A stretch of 64,000 bases of DNA, taken from Cornus controversa. Taxonomy: Eukaryota; Streptophyta; Magnoliopsida; Cornales; Cornaceae. Position 1 is the stretch's first letter; each line of letters begins with the position of its first letter. The stretch spans positions 90,351,270 to 90,415,269 of the forward strand of contig CM048846.1 of assembly GCA_026545225.1 (NCBI GenBank). Direction: 5' to 3'. Below the pieces are notes generated by a model. It was not told where the DNA came from. It searched no databases and worked only from the letters and a program-made list of their open reading frames with translations. Below are positions 1-11,643 of the stretch, in pieces. Both the position numbers and the translations under genes were made by a program.

Positions 1-105
1 TAAAAAATAAAATTATAATTCTTATTTTTATAACTTTTCTAATTATATTTATTCTTTTGCTCACACTTCATCCCTAACACACCATCTTTTTATTTTTAAA
101 ATTCA

Positions 106-142
<37 letters not shown>

Positions 143-926
143 TCTTATATATTGATATTTTTTCTAATTCTATTTATTCTCTCACTAACCTCATTCCTCA
201 CACATAGCCATTATCAATTATATATCTCTAAGTGCATTATGCATATAAAATACAATCATATTTTGTTAGAATTAATATTCCAAACTAGGCACAAAAAATC
301 TACACCAAATACGATTTATATTATAGGTTGAATAATCTCAATGTTGTGTGATAGGTTACCTTTGAATGTGTTGATTGACAAATGTGTAACTGTGATAAGA
401 GATCTTTCGTTTATTAGCTTCATTATTAAATTTTCTTCATTCTCAGCAAGATCGTCCCACAATGTCAAAGTACTTGAACTTGAACTGTTATAAAAAATAA
501 TTAATTCAATAATTTATAATGATAATTATGAGCATTTATGTAGTGTTGATATGATGTACCTCATATCCATTATAATGATGTCTCACAATTTAGATGCCCC
601 TCCATTGTTCTTCTTAGCTATGTTGAATGCAAGATATGCTTCAATAACGATTTTCAAAGCATGTAGCGAGAGTGAAAATTAAACTTATAAATTTATATAT
701 AAGGAGAGTAAAGAGTTAAAAGAAAACAAACCTATAACTTTTTTTTCATCAATGTACTTGTTCAAGTCCTTGAAGTCCACACAATTATATTTTATTTTTT
801 CTAAACTTACAACTTCAAGCTCCTCTCATATGAATTTTATTTTACTTAATAATTTTATAGGTTTTACCATATAGCTTTAATTTTATATTAGTATATTATT
901 TCACCATCAAAATAATAAAAGGTCAA

Positions 927-974
<48 letters not shown>

Positions 975-2817
975 ACACTATTACTAAAAGTACAAAGATA
1001 TTCAAAAGTTTTAGTAAATTTTTTATTTTTATATGCATTCTTATTTTTTATTATAATATATTTATTCTAATAAATACATAAAAACATAATTTTTCCATAA
1101 ATCTTAAACACCAAGTGTTCTTTTCTAATTTTATTTATTATTTGTCTCACACATTATCTCTAACAAAAATTCTTCCTATTTCGGAAAAAATAAAAATAAC
1201 ATTATAATTCATACTTTTACAAATTTTATAATTCTATTTATTCTTTCTCTTACACTTCATTTCTAACACAAAATATTCCTATTTTTAAAATTTAAATAAT
1301 TTGATTAGAAAAATTAATTTACGGAGTTTCAAATCATTTAATTTAATTAGAATTCTTTTTTTCCTTAAATGTCTAAAGAAATTCAAATCCATTTAGAGTG
1401 GCTTAATTAGGTTAGAATTCCAATTTAGTTCGCACTTCATCCCTAACACAAATTATTCCTATTTCAAAAAAAATAAAAATAAAATGATAATTCTTATTTA
1501 TTTATAATTTTTCTAATTCTATTTATTATTTCTCTCACACTTCATCCCTAACGCACCATCTTTTTATTTTTAAAATTCAAAAAAACTAAAAAATATATAT
1601 TATAATTCTTATATATTGATATTTTTTCTAATTCTATTTATTCTTTCATTAACTTCATTCCTAACACATACTCCTAAAATGTAATATTATTTAAATAAGT
1701 ATTTTTTTTTCTATTTCTGTTTCTTCAATCTCTTACTTCATCCCTAACACAAACTCCTAAAATATAACATTATTTATTACACAACTATTATTAATTATAT
1801 ATCTCCAAGTACATTATACATATAAAATCTAATAATGTTATGTTAAAATTAATATTGTAAACTAGACAGAAAAAATCTACACCAAATATGATTATATTAT
1901 AAGTTGATTATTTATTATTAAATTTGTGTCTGATTTATTAATTAGATATTCAATTCTATAACATGACTCATTACAGACATAATTTTTTATTAAAAATTTT
2001 TGATTTCAAAAGCTAATAGCAAACAATGAGTAGAAAATAAAAAAGGCAAAAAAAAGAACTCACGTGTAAGTCGAGACGACATTGAATCGAATGGTTTTTG
2101 CTGAAATTCGGGAGGAAGCTGAGAGTCATGTTGATGAGAGTCAAGAGGAAGGTGAGAGCGGTAATTCTTATATATTGATATTTTTTTCTAATTCTATTTA
2201 TTCTCTCACTAACTTCATTCCTAACACATACTCCTAAAATATAATATTATTTAAATAAGTATTTTTTTTTCTAATTCTATTTCTTCACTCTCTAACTTCA
2301 TCCCTAACACAAACTCCTAAAATATAATATTATTTATTACATAACCATTATCAATTATATATCTCTAAGTACAAAAAAATCTACTGAGAGTCATGTTGAT
2401 GAGAGCGGAGAGGAAGAATGAAGAGCCGTAACCGAGAGAAAGAGTGATTTTAGGTGTTTAGGGTTTTGCGGGTTATAATTTTATTTTTTAAAATTTAAAA
2501 ATAAAAAATGAAAGGGTTTTATTTTTTAAAATTTAGAAATTAGAAATAAAAAGAAAGGGCTTTGCTTGGGAAAGGGTTTTACTTGGGTAATTCTATTTTT
2601 TTAATTTCAAAATGAAAAGGAAATGATTTTGCTTGGGTAATTCTATTTAATTTCAAAATAAAAAAGGAAAGGATTTTGCTTGGGTAATTCTATTTTTTTA
2701 ATTTCAAAATAAAATAAGAAATGATTTTACTTGAGTAATTCTATTTTTTTTATTTAAAAATAAAAATTAATGTACTGAAACTAAAAAACCCTTTTGTACT
2801 TTTAATAATAGTATAGA
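1..2817. repeat. Degenerate AT-rich repeat block, possibly Helitron-derived
   Basis: No gene is visible. A degenerate unit built on 'CTAATTCTATTTATTC' followed by 'CTTCATCCCTAACAC' recurs about ten times between 37 and 2320. A larger block (about 60-330) recurs at about 1540-1910, and part of it again at 2160-2380. A segment with 'GAGAGTCATGTTGATGAGAG' is duplicated at about 2122 and 2385. Positions 2570-2760 hold three or four tandem copies of a unit of about 60 bp containing 'TTGGGTAATTCTATT'. The right edge, read on the - strand, starts 'TCTATACTATTATTAAAAG', which resembles the 5' end of many plant Helitrons. That identification is inference; no replicase remnant or 3' hairpin was found. 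A TA microsatellite lies at 930-972. Confidence 0.4.
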
Positions 2818-2821
2818 TATA

Positions 2822-3995
2822 GGGAGCTGATATTGGCACTCCACCAATATCCTCTGGCACTCCACTTCCACCTTTTTGTAAAGTACAATTACAAAGGTGT
2901 CCTTCTACTATATAATATTTGATTCTTATATTTTTAATATCCTAATTGCCCTTATTTGATAATGTTAGAATTCTTAACTCCAAATTACAACTTCTCTCTC
3001 ACGTTCTTTTTTGGTGTGAAATTACTTCGTTGATTTTAAAAATATTATTTTTTCATGTTGAATCAATTTATCAATATTTATTTGAGAAGTAAAAAAGTTT
3101 AGGATTCAATATAATAATTTAGAGAGTATTAATCAAATGTATGTGATTTGGATAATAAAAATTACATGATTAGATAAGTTGGGTAGAAATTGTTAATAAT
3201 AGATTACCTAGAGAAATATTACAAATGTATTTGAGTTGGAAACAAACATTATATCAATGAATAAAACCTATTTGAAAAAAAAATTAATTATATTTAAAAT
3301 CGAAAGAAAGTTTAATTTCACTTGAATAAAAATTATGATATATAGTTCTTTAAGAAAACTAAGAAAATCTTTTTTATTTTAATAGAGAACTTTTAGAAAT
3401 TAAAGATGAAAAGAGAAAAGCATGACTCTATGAAATATTTTTTCAATTGTAGTTGTCTTCATTTAACTAAGGAGCCTTTGCACCAAAATTTCAAAAGATA
3501 AAAATAAAAAAATTAATATGATATTTTTCTTCATTTGCTTTTTATTTTCTCCTCATTCCTTTCTATTTTGTTTGTTCACAAATTGATGGTATGTTTCAAA
3601 ATTTTAATTTATGTTATTTTATAAATAAGACACATGAAAAATAAATTACACGTTTGGTGAGTAAAAATATAATATTTCAAATTTTAGATTCTTTGAGTTA
3701 TATAAGATAGGGACACGAACAACAAGTTTTAATTAAAAAATGTCTAAACTATAGTATTTGAGTGGTAATAAATGGATTGTTATATTGTAAGCCTAAAGTA
3801 AAAAAGTTAAAAAAACTTTTTTTTAAGAAAAATAAAATAAAATTAAAATTGAGTCTTGAATTAGAAGGGCAATTAGAGTACTAAAAATATAAGAATCTAA
3901 AATGGTATAACATATAACCACTTTTGTAATTTTACTTTACAAAAATATAAGAGTGGAGTGCCAGAAGATATTGGTGGAGTGCCAATATCAGCTCC
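2822..3995. mobile_element. Long-TIR non-autonomous DNA transposon (MULE-like)
   Basis: The two ends are inverted copies: GGGAGCTGATATTGGCACTC at the left and its complement at 3976-3995. The match continues inward for about 140 bp with few mismatches, including a shared 'GATTCTTATATTTTTA' block. The flanks ATAGATATA (2813-2821) and TTAAATATA (3996-4004) agree at 7 of 9 positions, as expected of an old 9-bp target duplication. The interior (about 900 bp) is AT-rich with no convincing reading frame. Long TIRs plus a 9-bp duplication point to the Mutator-like superfamily. Confidence 0.65.
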
Positions 3996-5690
3996 TTAAA
4001 TATATACACTAAGAGTGATAAATCACTCTTACCAGTAAATATAGCAACTAGATATATATGGATATGTGAAAGGTGTATATGTGTGTGTGTATATATATAT
4101 ATATATTATTACTTTCAGTTTTTAATAAATAATTGAAAATAAGATTAAATTTTTTTTTTTTAGTAATGGAGATTATATTAATCTTGAGTAGAAGAAAAAT
4201 TGCAAATTATTTCAATTTTGATTTAGAAAGTTTTAATTTGATGGGTAATTAAATTAAAGTTGCCAAATGTCACATTTTTTTAAATTGATTATGTTTTTAT
4301 GAGAAAAAATATCGCATGTTACAAAGTACTATCATTTCATTCCTGCATCATTCTCTCTCTCTCCAACCAAACAAGGGAATGAGAATGATAATTTCATTCC
4401 ATTTCCGGTTCTAATTTGATTCTCACCTTCATTTCAATTCTACCTCTGGCCAATATCATAAATAAACTTTAATTTGAAAACTATTAAATGATAGTAAAAT
4501 GATGAATAACTCACAAATTAGCCTGCAAGGCATTTCCATTCCATTTTTAAGCTTTTATTTATGCAAATGTTTGCTGGTACGGATTTATAAAGGCACTAGT
4601 GGGTACTAAACTACTAATGTACCCACTTAGTTTTATAAATTTTTTTTTTTACATGCAATAAATATAACCCGAACTTTTTTATTCGTACCCACTTATTCAA
4701 ATTCTTGACTCTTTGCTTCTATAATTATCTAGCTTTATTTCGGTCGTAAAACTTGTTTCAATTGTATTACATCAAAACAAAACCAAAGGAGCTTTAATAC
4801 TACCTGAACCATGTCATCCTAAGAAAATAATACATTATTTCATTATCAAAATAATTTTTTTATAGTTATAAAACAGTTGAGATTTTCTCTCCAGATTCTC
4901 AGAGTCCAAACATGAGATAAATGGGCTGTGAGTCCCACACTAGTATCACCACCACTCAAAACATTTAATTGAGCTTTTTGCTCTATAACAATTGAATTCG
5001 CATGAAAGTTTCGCACAGTCCCACTCATCATATTTTTCACACAGAGAGAGAAAGAGAGAGAGAGAGAGTGAAGGAAAGAGACTTTTGAATCCTAAAGTCT
5101 ACGCACCAAATCATTAGCACACATCACATCATCACCACCGGCATAGACTAGATAGATCATATAGGACGAAACCAATCCCTTCTTCACAATCATGGCTCTC
5201 TCTGGTCCCACCTCCACATGATTAGATTTCGATACGCATCCTTTTTATCACCTTTTTTTTTTCATCTTTCGGAACAGTTTTTGCAAAGATGAAGATGCTT
5301 TTCTCAGCTCATATATATATATATACACACATACGCTTAGCTTTTTAAAAAGAGTGACCACCGATAACGATCTCACTCTGAAATCACATCTCGTTTTTTC
5401 CAAAGTCTTTCAATCTAATAATTGGGGGTGGGTGAGAACACACTTATAATTAATTTTCTAATTTCTTCTAGTTAATTACCAATTAGTAGAGGATTCAAGT
5501 TAATTTACTATATATAAGAAAATCTAACATAATGAGTCCCCATTTCACATAACTCTGAATTGTGAGTTAAAAATCCATTAATTAACTAGGTTGATGAACG
5601 ATGATCCCAAGTCCCCACTCTCCATTTCAAACTTTTTGCGTTGAGTTGTGTTTGGCATCTCAAATTTTCAACCTTAATGTTTACCAAATA
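3996..5690. other. Intergenic, no gene seen
   Basis: AT-rich spacer with a TG/TA microsatellite near 4078-4107. Around 4260-4450 a MITE-like segment contains an inverted 'CATTCC...GGAATG' pattern and 'CCAAACAAGG'. A GA-rich run lies at 5042-5069. At 5192 an ATG in reasonable context opens only nine codons before a stop, so I do not call a gene. Confidence 0.4.
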
Positions 5691-5924
5691 CTAATAATCG
5701 AGGAGTTCAAGGATGTGATGCCGCCGGAGCTACCAAAAAGGCTTCCACCAAGGAGGGAGGTGGACCATAAGATAGAGTTGGAACCTGGTGCCAAGCCACC
5801 AGCAATGAGTCCATATCGGATGGCTCCTCCGGAGTTGGATGAGTTGAAGAAGCAACTACGAGAGTTGCTTGATGTAGGGTTCATACAACCATCCAAGGCA
5901 CCATATGGAGCACCAGTGTTGTTT
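5691..5924 (+). pseudogene. Ty3/gypsy polyprotein fragment (start of reverse transcriptase)
   Basis: An open segment of about 78 codons reads EEFKDVMPPELPKRLPPRRE, then 'HKIELEPGAKPPAMSPYRMA', then a stretch ending 'GFIQPSKAPYGAPVLF'. This is the conserved start of the Ty3/gypsy reverse transcriptase domain, which normally leads into a 'VKKKDG' segment. Here the homology stops abruptly after 'APVLF', and the frame ends at 5990 with unrelated residues. No protease, catalytic RT box, RNase H or integrase is seen nearby. It is a short deletion relic, not a functional gene. Confidence 0.75.
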
Positions 5925-6146
5925 AGGCATTTGGTGTTGGGATCGATGAATGAGCCTGACGTAGTACTCAGGTTGCAACTAGCAAACTAGGAGCAAGGAC
6001 AAAGTGTATTACCAAAATTTTAGAAGTGACGGACTACTTAAATAAGATGTCGTCTGAATCTGATTAAATTAAAGAGAGAAGGCGTTCACTCAGGACCGAT
6101 ATTGTTGCAATCGATACCTTAGGTCTTGTTCTATATTTAAACACGT

Positions 6147-6822
6147 GTTGGATATGATATGATTAGTTTAGAAAAGATCATGTAAACACGGAAATTAGTG
6201 CATTAAAATGCACTGACACAAGGAGTGTTCTAATGATCATTTTATCAAGTAATGCCACCTCCTCAATTGACGTTGCGGTGTATACATCTCATCAACCGAC
6301 ATGCATCCTTCTCTTTTTCAGTCCTGCAGTTCAGATGTCCCATCTTCACCAGCAATTCCATACACTCACGTGACCAAGTATCAACTTTGCCTTGAGACTC
6401 AATCATGACCACTCACGTGAAGAACGATCAAATGACCTTGTTCAGTTTGCACTATAAATATAACTCATTTATGTCTAACAAATGTCTTGAATCAATACAA
6501 AAAACTTACACTTCGTCCCCAGTGGATACCAACCTTAAAATTATTTGCTCTCGAGGATCACAGCCCAAGGTTTCTACCTTGTTTTTGTCTTGCATGTGTT
6601 GTCTTACTTTCTCATGTAACTTAGGTTTACTTTGCTTGCATTTATTGCTTTTTGTTGTTCAATTCAGTAGCCAAAGTGGTTAATGATTAAGCTTGTAGTT
6701 GTGATCATTGGAACTTTGCCCTTAAGTCTGTTACGTTAGAGAGTGGTTAGGTGTAATACTTAAGAAGCTATAATTAATCCTCATTTATCTTGCCAAGTGT
6801 TAGTCGGTTGTAGGACATTTTT
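6147..6822 (+). repeat. Possible LTR remnant downstream of the gypsy fragment
   Basis: After the RT fragment comes a less AT-rich block with a TATA-like 'ACTATAAATATAAC' near 6453 and a following pyrimidine-rich leader. It starts 'TGTTGGATATGATATG' and can be read to end 'GTTGTAGGACA'. This resembles a plant gypsy LTR (TG...CA, internal TATA box), but no second copy, primer-binding site or target duplication was found. Confidence 0.25.
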
Positions 6823-7791
6823 TCGGTCAATCTAAACAAAAAAATACAAAAACAACACTACGAGAAAATCAATGGTGTCTTTTAGGCCAAAGTGAGTGAA
6901 CGTGTGTGACGATTATTTTTACTCTTCACAGTCACACAAAATCAGATAAAAAAAAAAGATTCTAGATCATCTCGGCCGTAGTATTATAAATATTTGCTTG
7001 AATCTCGATTGCTCGATTATTTCAGATAACCAATTAATTCATACTTAGACATCCTTCTAACTAATCAGTAAATTTAAACTTAGACGTTGTGATACGTTCA
7101 TCAAACAAAAGAAGACATGTTAAAACAGAGTAACATAGTAGCAGACTTTAGTTCGAGTTTCAAAAATTTGACATGCAAGCTTTTTGAAGGTGTAGTTCTT
7201 GGTATTAGTTTGAGTGATGATAAATGAAGGCGGACCGAATTTCCGAAGACATGTATGAGAAATTGAGAGGGGCTGGTGGGCATCACAGCAGCAAAGTGTT
7301 GTGGGGTCCATCAGCTCCTCTCACATTCAGTTGGTGGCCTTCGGTCCATAAACCATTTTTCAATATTTATTTTCTTTTATTTATGAATTAGACACACAAA
7401 AAAAAAAAAAAAAAAAACTTTAGGTGCTCATCGAGTTCATCCAGTCATCACCACAATTTCAAGGTCAAAAAGCTTTATCATTTGTTTATGCACTTTTAGA
7501 ATATCATTACCCTTTCAGATTGTCTCATTTTTTTCATTTATAGATTAGCGACGGCTTTCTTGGCCTGCCATAGAGGTTCATTAGCGCATTTTAGCATGTG
7601 TCGGTTAAACATTATATACACTCTAAAAACTTATTGAAGATGATGGAATTTGAATATTTATATTTTTTTAACACGTCTCTTCAAGTACGATTTAGTCGAA
7701 TACTTGCATGGATTTAATGTGTGATAATTTTTTAATTATCAAAATAGAGTAACGACAATATTGAAACTCAGAACCTACTACTACCTAAAGT
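6823..7791. other. Intergenic, no gene seen
   Basis: AT-rich spacer. A poly-A run lies near 7399-7418. No conserved motif or convincing reading frame was recognised. Confidence 0.4.
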
Positions 7792-8797
7792 TAGAGTCGA
7801 CTCTGAAAATCCTAAAATGAAAAAGAGGCCAAAACAAATTTTCAAATAAGGGGCATTTTTTACATATAATTTCACAAGCGTAAAAAAATTAAAACAGTGC
7901 AGATATTTCATTAAAATGATACAATCGACATATTTTCTTTGTGTATTATTTTTAAAATTTTTAGAAAGAGCTCCTTTTTGAGATTGAATAATTTTTTTTT
8001 TCTTGCCTAAATTCAAATTTTTGAGTAGACATAAAAAAATAACTAACTTTATAAGTAGATAATCGAAGCTATCTTCAAACTCCAAGCTATCAATTTCTCT
8101 TTGATTCGAATTTGGGGCTACCAAATATAAATACAAAAATTATTAAAAATCAATAAGGTTCATTTATCTTAAATAAAATAGATAACAAAAAAACACAACA
8201 CAACTTATTTAAATTAATTAAAACAGAAAAAAATAGATTAAAAAAACATAACAGAAATCACTTAAATTTATTAAAACAGAAAAAAATAGATTAAAAAAAT
8301 ACATACATAACATGCATGAATATGCAGTAGAAGAAGAATAAAAATAGCATGTGTCTTTGTCCCTGCCTCACTTCATTTTGTCTACAATTGAGTTTTTTTT
8401 TTATATTCCTCTCTTGCTTTTTTTTTATTCTTTTTTCCATACTAACATTTATTTCTATAATATAACTCTCTCTTTCTCTCTCTCTCCCATCATTCTTTTA
8501 TTTTGTCTTTCACTCATGACTACCTATATATATATATATATATATATAACTCTCTCTCTCCTCCCATTACAATTTATTTTATTTATATCTATCTTTTTTC
8601 TTTTTTTTAATAAAGACAAATGTGTTTCTCATTCATATTGCATGCATATATTTATATATATAAATTACTTTTTTGTTCTTGTACGTACATGTGTGTGTGT
8701 ATATATATACACATACATATATAAAAGAAATTTTTGGAGCCCTTGAAATGTGGGGTCCAAAGCGGCCGCTAGTTGCTTATGCCCAGTGGCGGCCCTG
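7792..8797. mobile_element. Degenerate hAT-like transposon, non-autonomous
   Basis: The right end, read on the - strand, starts CAGGGCCGCCACTGGGCATA and continues with a 'GCGGCCGC' and a 'GGACCCC' block. This closely resembles the 'CAGGGCCGGCCCTG...GGGCC' ends of a widespread plant hAT family. The left end (TAGAGTCGACTCTGAAAATC) is a diverged counterpart matching 9 of 14 terminal bases, with a sub-terminal 'GAGGCC...GGGGC' block. Flanks CCTAAAGT (7784-7791) and TCTAAAAC (8798-8805) agree at 5 of 8. The interior contains a TA microsatellite (about 8524-8549) and pyrimidine runs and no transposase. Confidence 0.5.
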
Positions 8798-11223
8798 TCT
8801 AAAACTTTGATAGCATGTTAGAATAAGGGAAAAAGAGAGTAAATCTTATATTACTCGGATACTTTTAAGTTTTTTTTTACTATTGTTGCTGAGGCTGAAA
8901 ACATTACTATGATAACAAGGACACCATTGTGTTTTACAAAGTAAGACTGCCCAAACTGAAAAAGTAAGCCCACTAACCTGCACGAAAGAAAAGTAATTGG
9001 TAGAAAATTTTCTTTTTAAGCCTCAAATGATATCATCTCATCAATACCTATTTTACTTTTATCTAGTCTAACAAATTTTCAACTTTGAGAAGTAATTTAC
9101 TATTTTATATGCAGAGTGTTCTTACTAATTGATGGGTTAGATCTTCTTTTGATGCAAGTGATGTTTCATAAAAAAATTATAAGAATTTTAGTCAATCATG
9201 ATTTTTCAATTTTATTATTGATTACACGAATCTTATAATCTGACATGCATCTCATCTAATGAATGAAATTGAATCGTGATTGTTCAATCTTATTCTTGAT
9301 TACATGAAACTTGTAAGATTACACGAAACTTATTGCATGACATGCATCTCATCTAATGAATGAAATTAAACAATCATCACAATTATAACTATATGTGACA
9401 CGACTCACAGTAGAAATATCAAGTCATGGGCAAATCTCCGTTACAAGACAAAAACATGAAAATACATGGTTGATGGGATGAACCACCTACTTCCACTTTG
9501 TAAACCATATTGGTTCACACATAATTTGTACTTGACAGCGGTCTCAAGTGCTTTTTAAAAAAGATTATCCATTTTCACTAATTAAACTTAATCGATTGTT
9601 TGTTTTTATTTCGAAAAGAAACTCACGCTAATAGATTGTCTTGTGAGGATTTAAACACTCGACCTTGTAGTTTGAGAGATGAGAAAATATCATTGAATTG
9701 CATTTCTTGATTCCATAAGTTTGTGTAGATGAGTCCCACATGAAGCATTAAGACGGATTATTGGAGTTTATAGTAGTAAATAAACATTTAAATGGAGAAA
9801 CCCTAAAAAATCTTGATGTAGCTCAAGCTCATCCTTTGTTATAATGATTGAAAAGTGTGTTGTCAAATTCATAGGTAAAGGTGGGGGTGTTCATGGTCCA
9901 TAACATTCAACATGCGATTTTCTCTTTCAAAAAGATCATTATTTGGTTTTGTACTGCGGTCAAGGAAAGCTGCTTTGGTAATATCTTCTTCTTTATTTTG
10001 TGTTTGTATGTGTGTGTGTGTGTGTTACTGTGTGTAGTATATGACATTGATTCATTCACTCACAGAAAGTGCCTGCTGTTCCAAGGACTATTTAAATCTC
10101 AGACATATCTAGTTTTAGAAACCCTCATTACTGAAATGGGTCCACAATGCACATTCATTTTTGCCATTGAAACTAGCATGCTAGCTAATGCACATTCAAC
10201 AATTATTTTCCGGATAAGAGCTGTACTAGTGACTCAGATGACCCTATCTGTTTGATGAAAATAATTTTAACAATGACCTATACCTAATCCAATTAAAAAG
10301 GATCATTACCAGTGGCATGCACCAGCCAAAGAAATTTCACTCTCCACACACACACACACACAATATGTTTGTGTGTGTGGAGAGTGTAATTTTAACAATC
10401 ACCTATACCTAATCCAATAAAAAAGGATCATTACCAGTAGCATGCACCAGCCAAAGAAATTTCACTCTCCACACACACACAAACATATATATATATATAT
10501 ATAACACAAGTGTGCAACTATTTTTAGGCACTGTCATCATAAATAGATACAAATTCTTACAAGTAGTTTTAGTTTTTCATTTAGTGTTTGAAAAATTCAA
10601 CAATCAGACTAAGGATAAGATTAATAGGATTTATATTTGTATAGGAATGTTACTCCTTTGCACATTTCAAAAGAATTACTTCACTTTACATTTTGTAGGT
10701 GAAGAAAAGAAGTTTGAATCCTCTTGGAGCTATTTACATGTAATTTTTTTTGATAATTGTTCTATACATGTGGATTTGGAATTACATGTATTCGGTGATG
10801 AATTATAGAACAGATAAGTCTTTATATATTTATTGATACAAAAAGTTGAAAGGAAGAGCGAACATGTAAAATTAAAACTTTAGTTCGGATAATATCTCCT
10901 CTTCATAGAAAAAGAAGAAAGAAGAATAAGATTCATATATTTAAGTATTATTTACTCCAAAAAAAGAAAAAAAAAAAGTTCAAGCTGTTAAAAGACAAAA
11001 TAAAAACCTTCTAAATGTTATTGTTATTCTATAATTGACCGATACTTGCAATTTAAACATAAACAATTATGCAATTTAACCCCAAACATAAACAATTATA
11101 TATGTTTACATGCTCGTAGTGTTTTACATCAAATTTAATGTGAAATAAAATTTTCTAACACATTCACACGGTGTCTTAGATAGAACACGTTATATCAAAT
11201 ATACAATATATTTTTAAGAAGAG
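8798..11223. other. Intergenic upstream of SMO1, with local tandem duplications
   Basis: No gene seen. About 9188-9370 holds two tandem copies of a unit of about 95 bp containing 'GACATGCATCTCATCTAATG'. About 10262-10480 holds two copies of a 125-bp unit containing 'GGATCATTACCAGT', each ending in a CA/TA microsatellite. Confidence 0.5.
10262..10480. repeat. 125-bp tandem duplication with CA/GT microsatellite
   Basis: Copies begin 'TAATTTTAACAAT' at 10262 and 10387. They are nearly identical through 'CATGCACCAGCCAAAGAAAT' and into a CA run. Between them the CA run is followed by its inverted complement (GTGTGTGTGGAGAGTG), which could fold into a hairpin. Confidence 0.8.
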
Positions 11224-11364
11224 TAATGCTACTCAGGCACATTTCGTAGGCAGAATTTATAAGCAGAAAATTTTACATCCATTAAATGCATGTGATGAGT
11301 GTATGTGGTGTGACCTACCACATACATCTAATAAATATAAAACTTTTCTGCCCGAATAGCATTA
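11224..11364. mobile_element. Short palindromic MITE-like element
   Basis: A 141-bp imperfect palindrome. The left end 'TAATGCTACTCAGGCA' matches the complement of the right end 'TAATGCTATTCGGGCA', and the arms continue through 'GCAGAAAATTTTACATCCA' against 'GCAGAAAAGTTTTATATTTA'. It lies about 280 bp upstream of the SMO1 start codon. Superfamily not assigned; a TA duplication is possible. Confidence 0.5.
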
Positions 11365-11643
11365 AGACTTTTGGGTTGTTGATTTAAGTATGCTGAATCT
11401 ATAATCGCGCCGAGTGGGAAAAAAGCAAATTCCATTTAAAGAAGTGAACTGTAGAGAAGTCAAAGGTCTCAGATCAGTCCAATAAAACAAACACTTGGCC
11501 TTGTCGTTTGAATATTCCCGCATAATTTAACAAACAACCTGACAACTCACACACAGTTAAAACTGACTGTTGATCCCTCTTTTCTCTCTCTCACTCGCTC
11601 TCTCCTCCGCCACCACCCATTACTCCGCCAATCTCCGCCGCCA

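Noticed and set aside
5192..5221. Gene-like start 'ACAATCATGGCTCTCTCTGG' after a GA-rich leader
   Set aside because: The frame ends after nine codons and no splice donor or continuation was convincing.
8351..8746. 131-aa + strand open frame
   Set aside because: Its residues come from CT, TA and T runs inside the hAT-like element; pure low complexity.
9881..10255. 124-aa + strand open frame
   Set aside because: No family motif, GT-repeat derived residues, no promoter or splice context; most likely chance.
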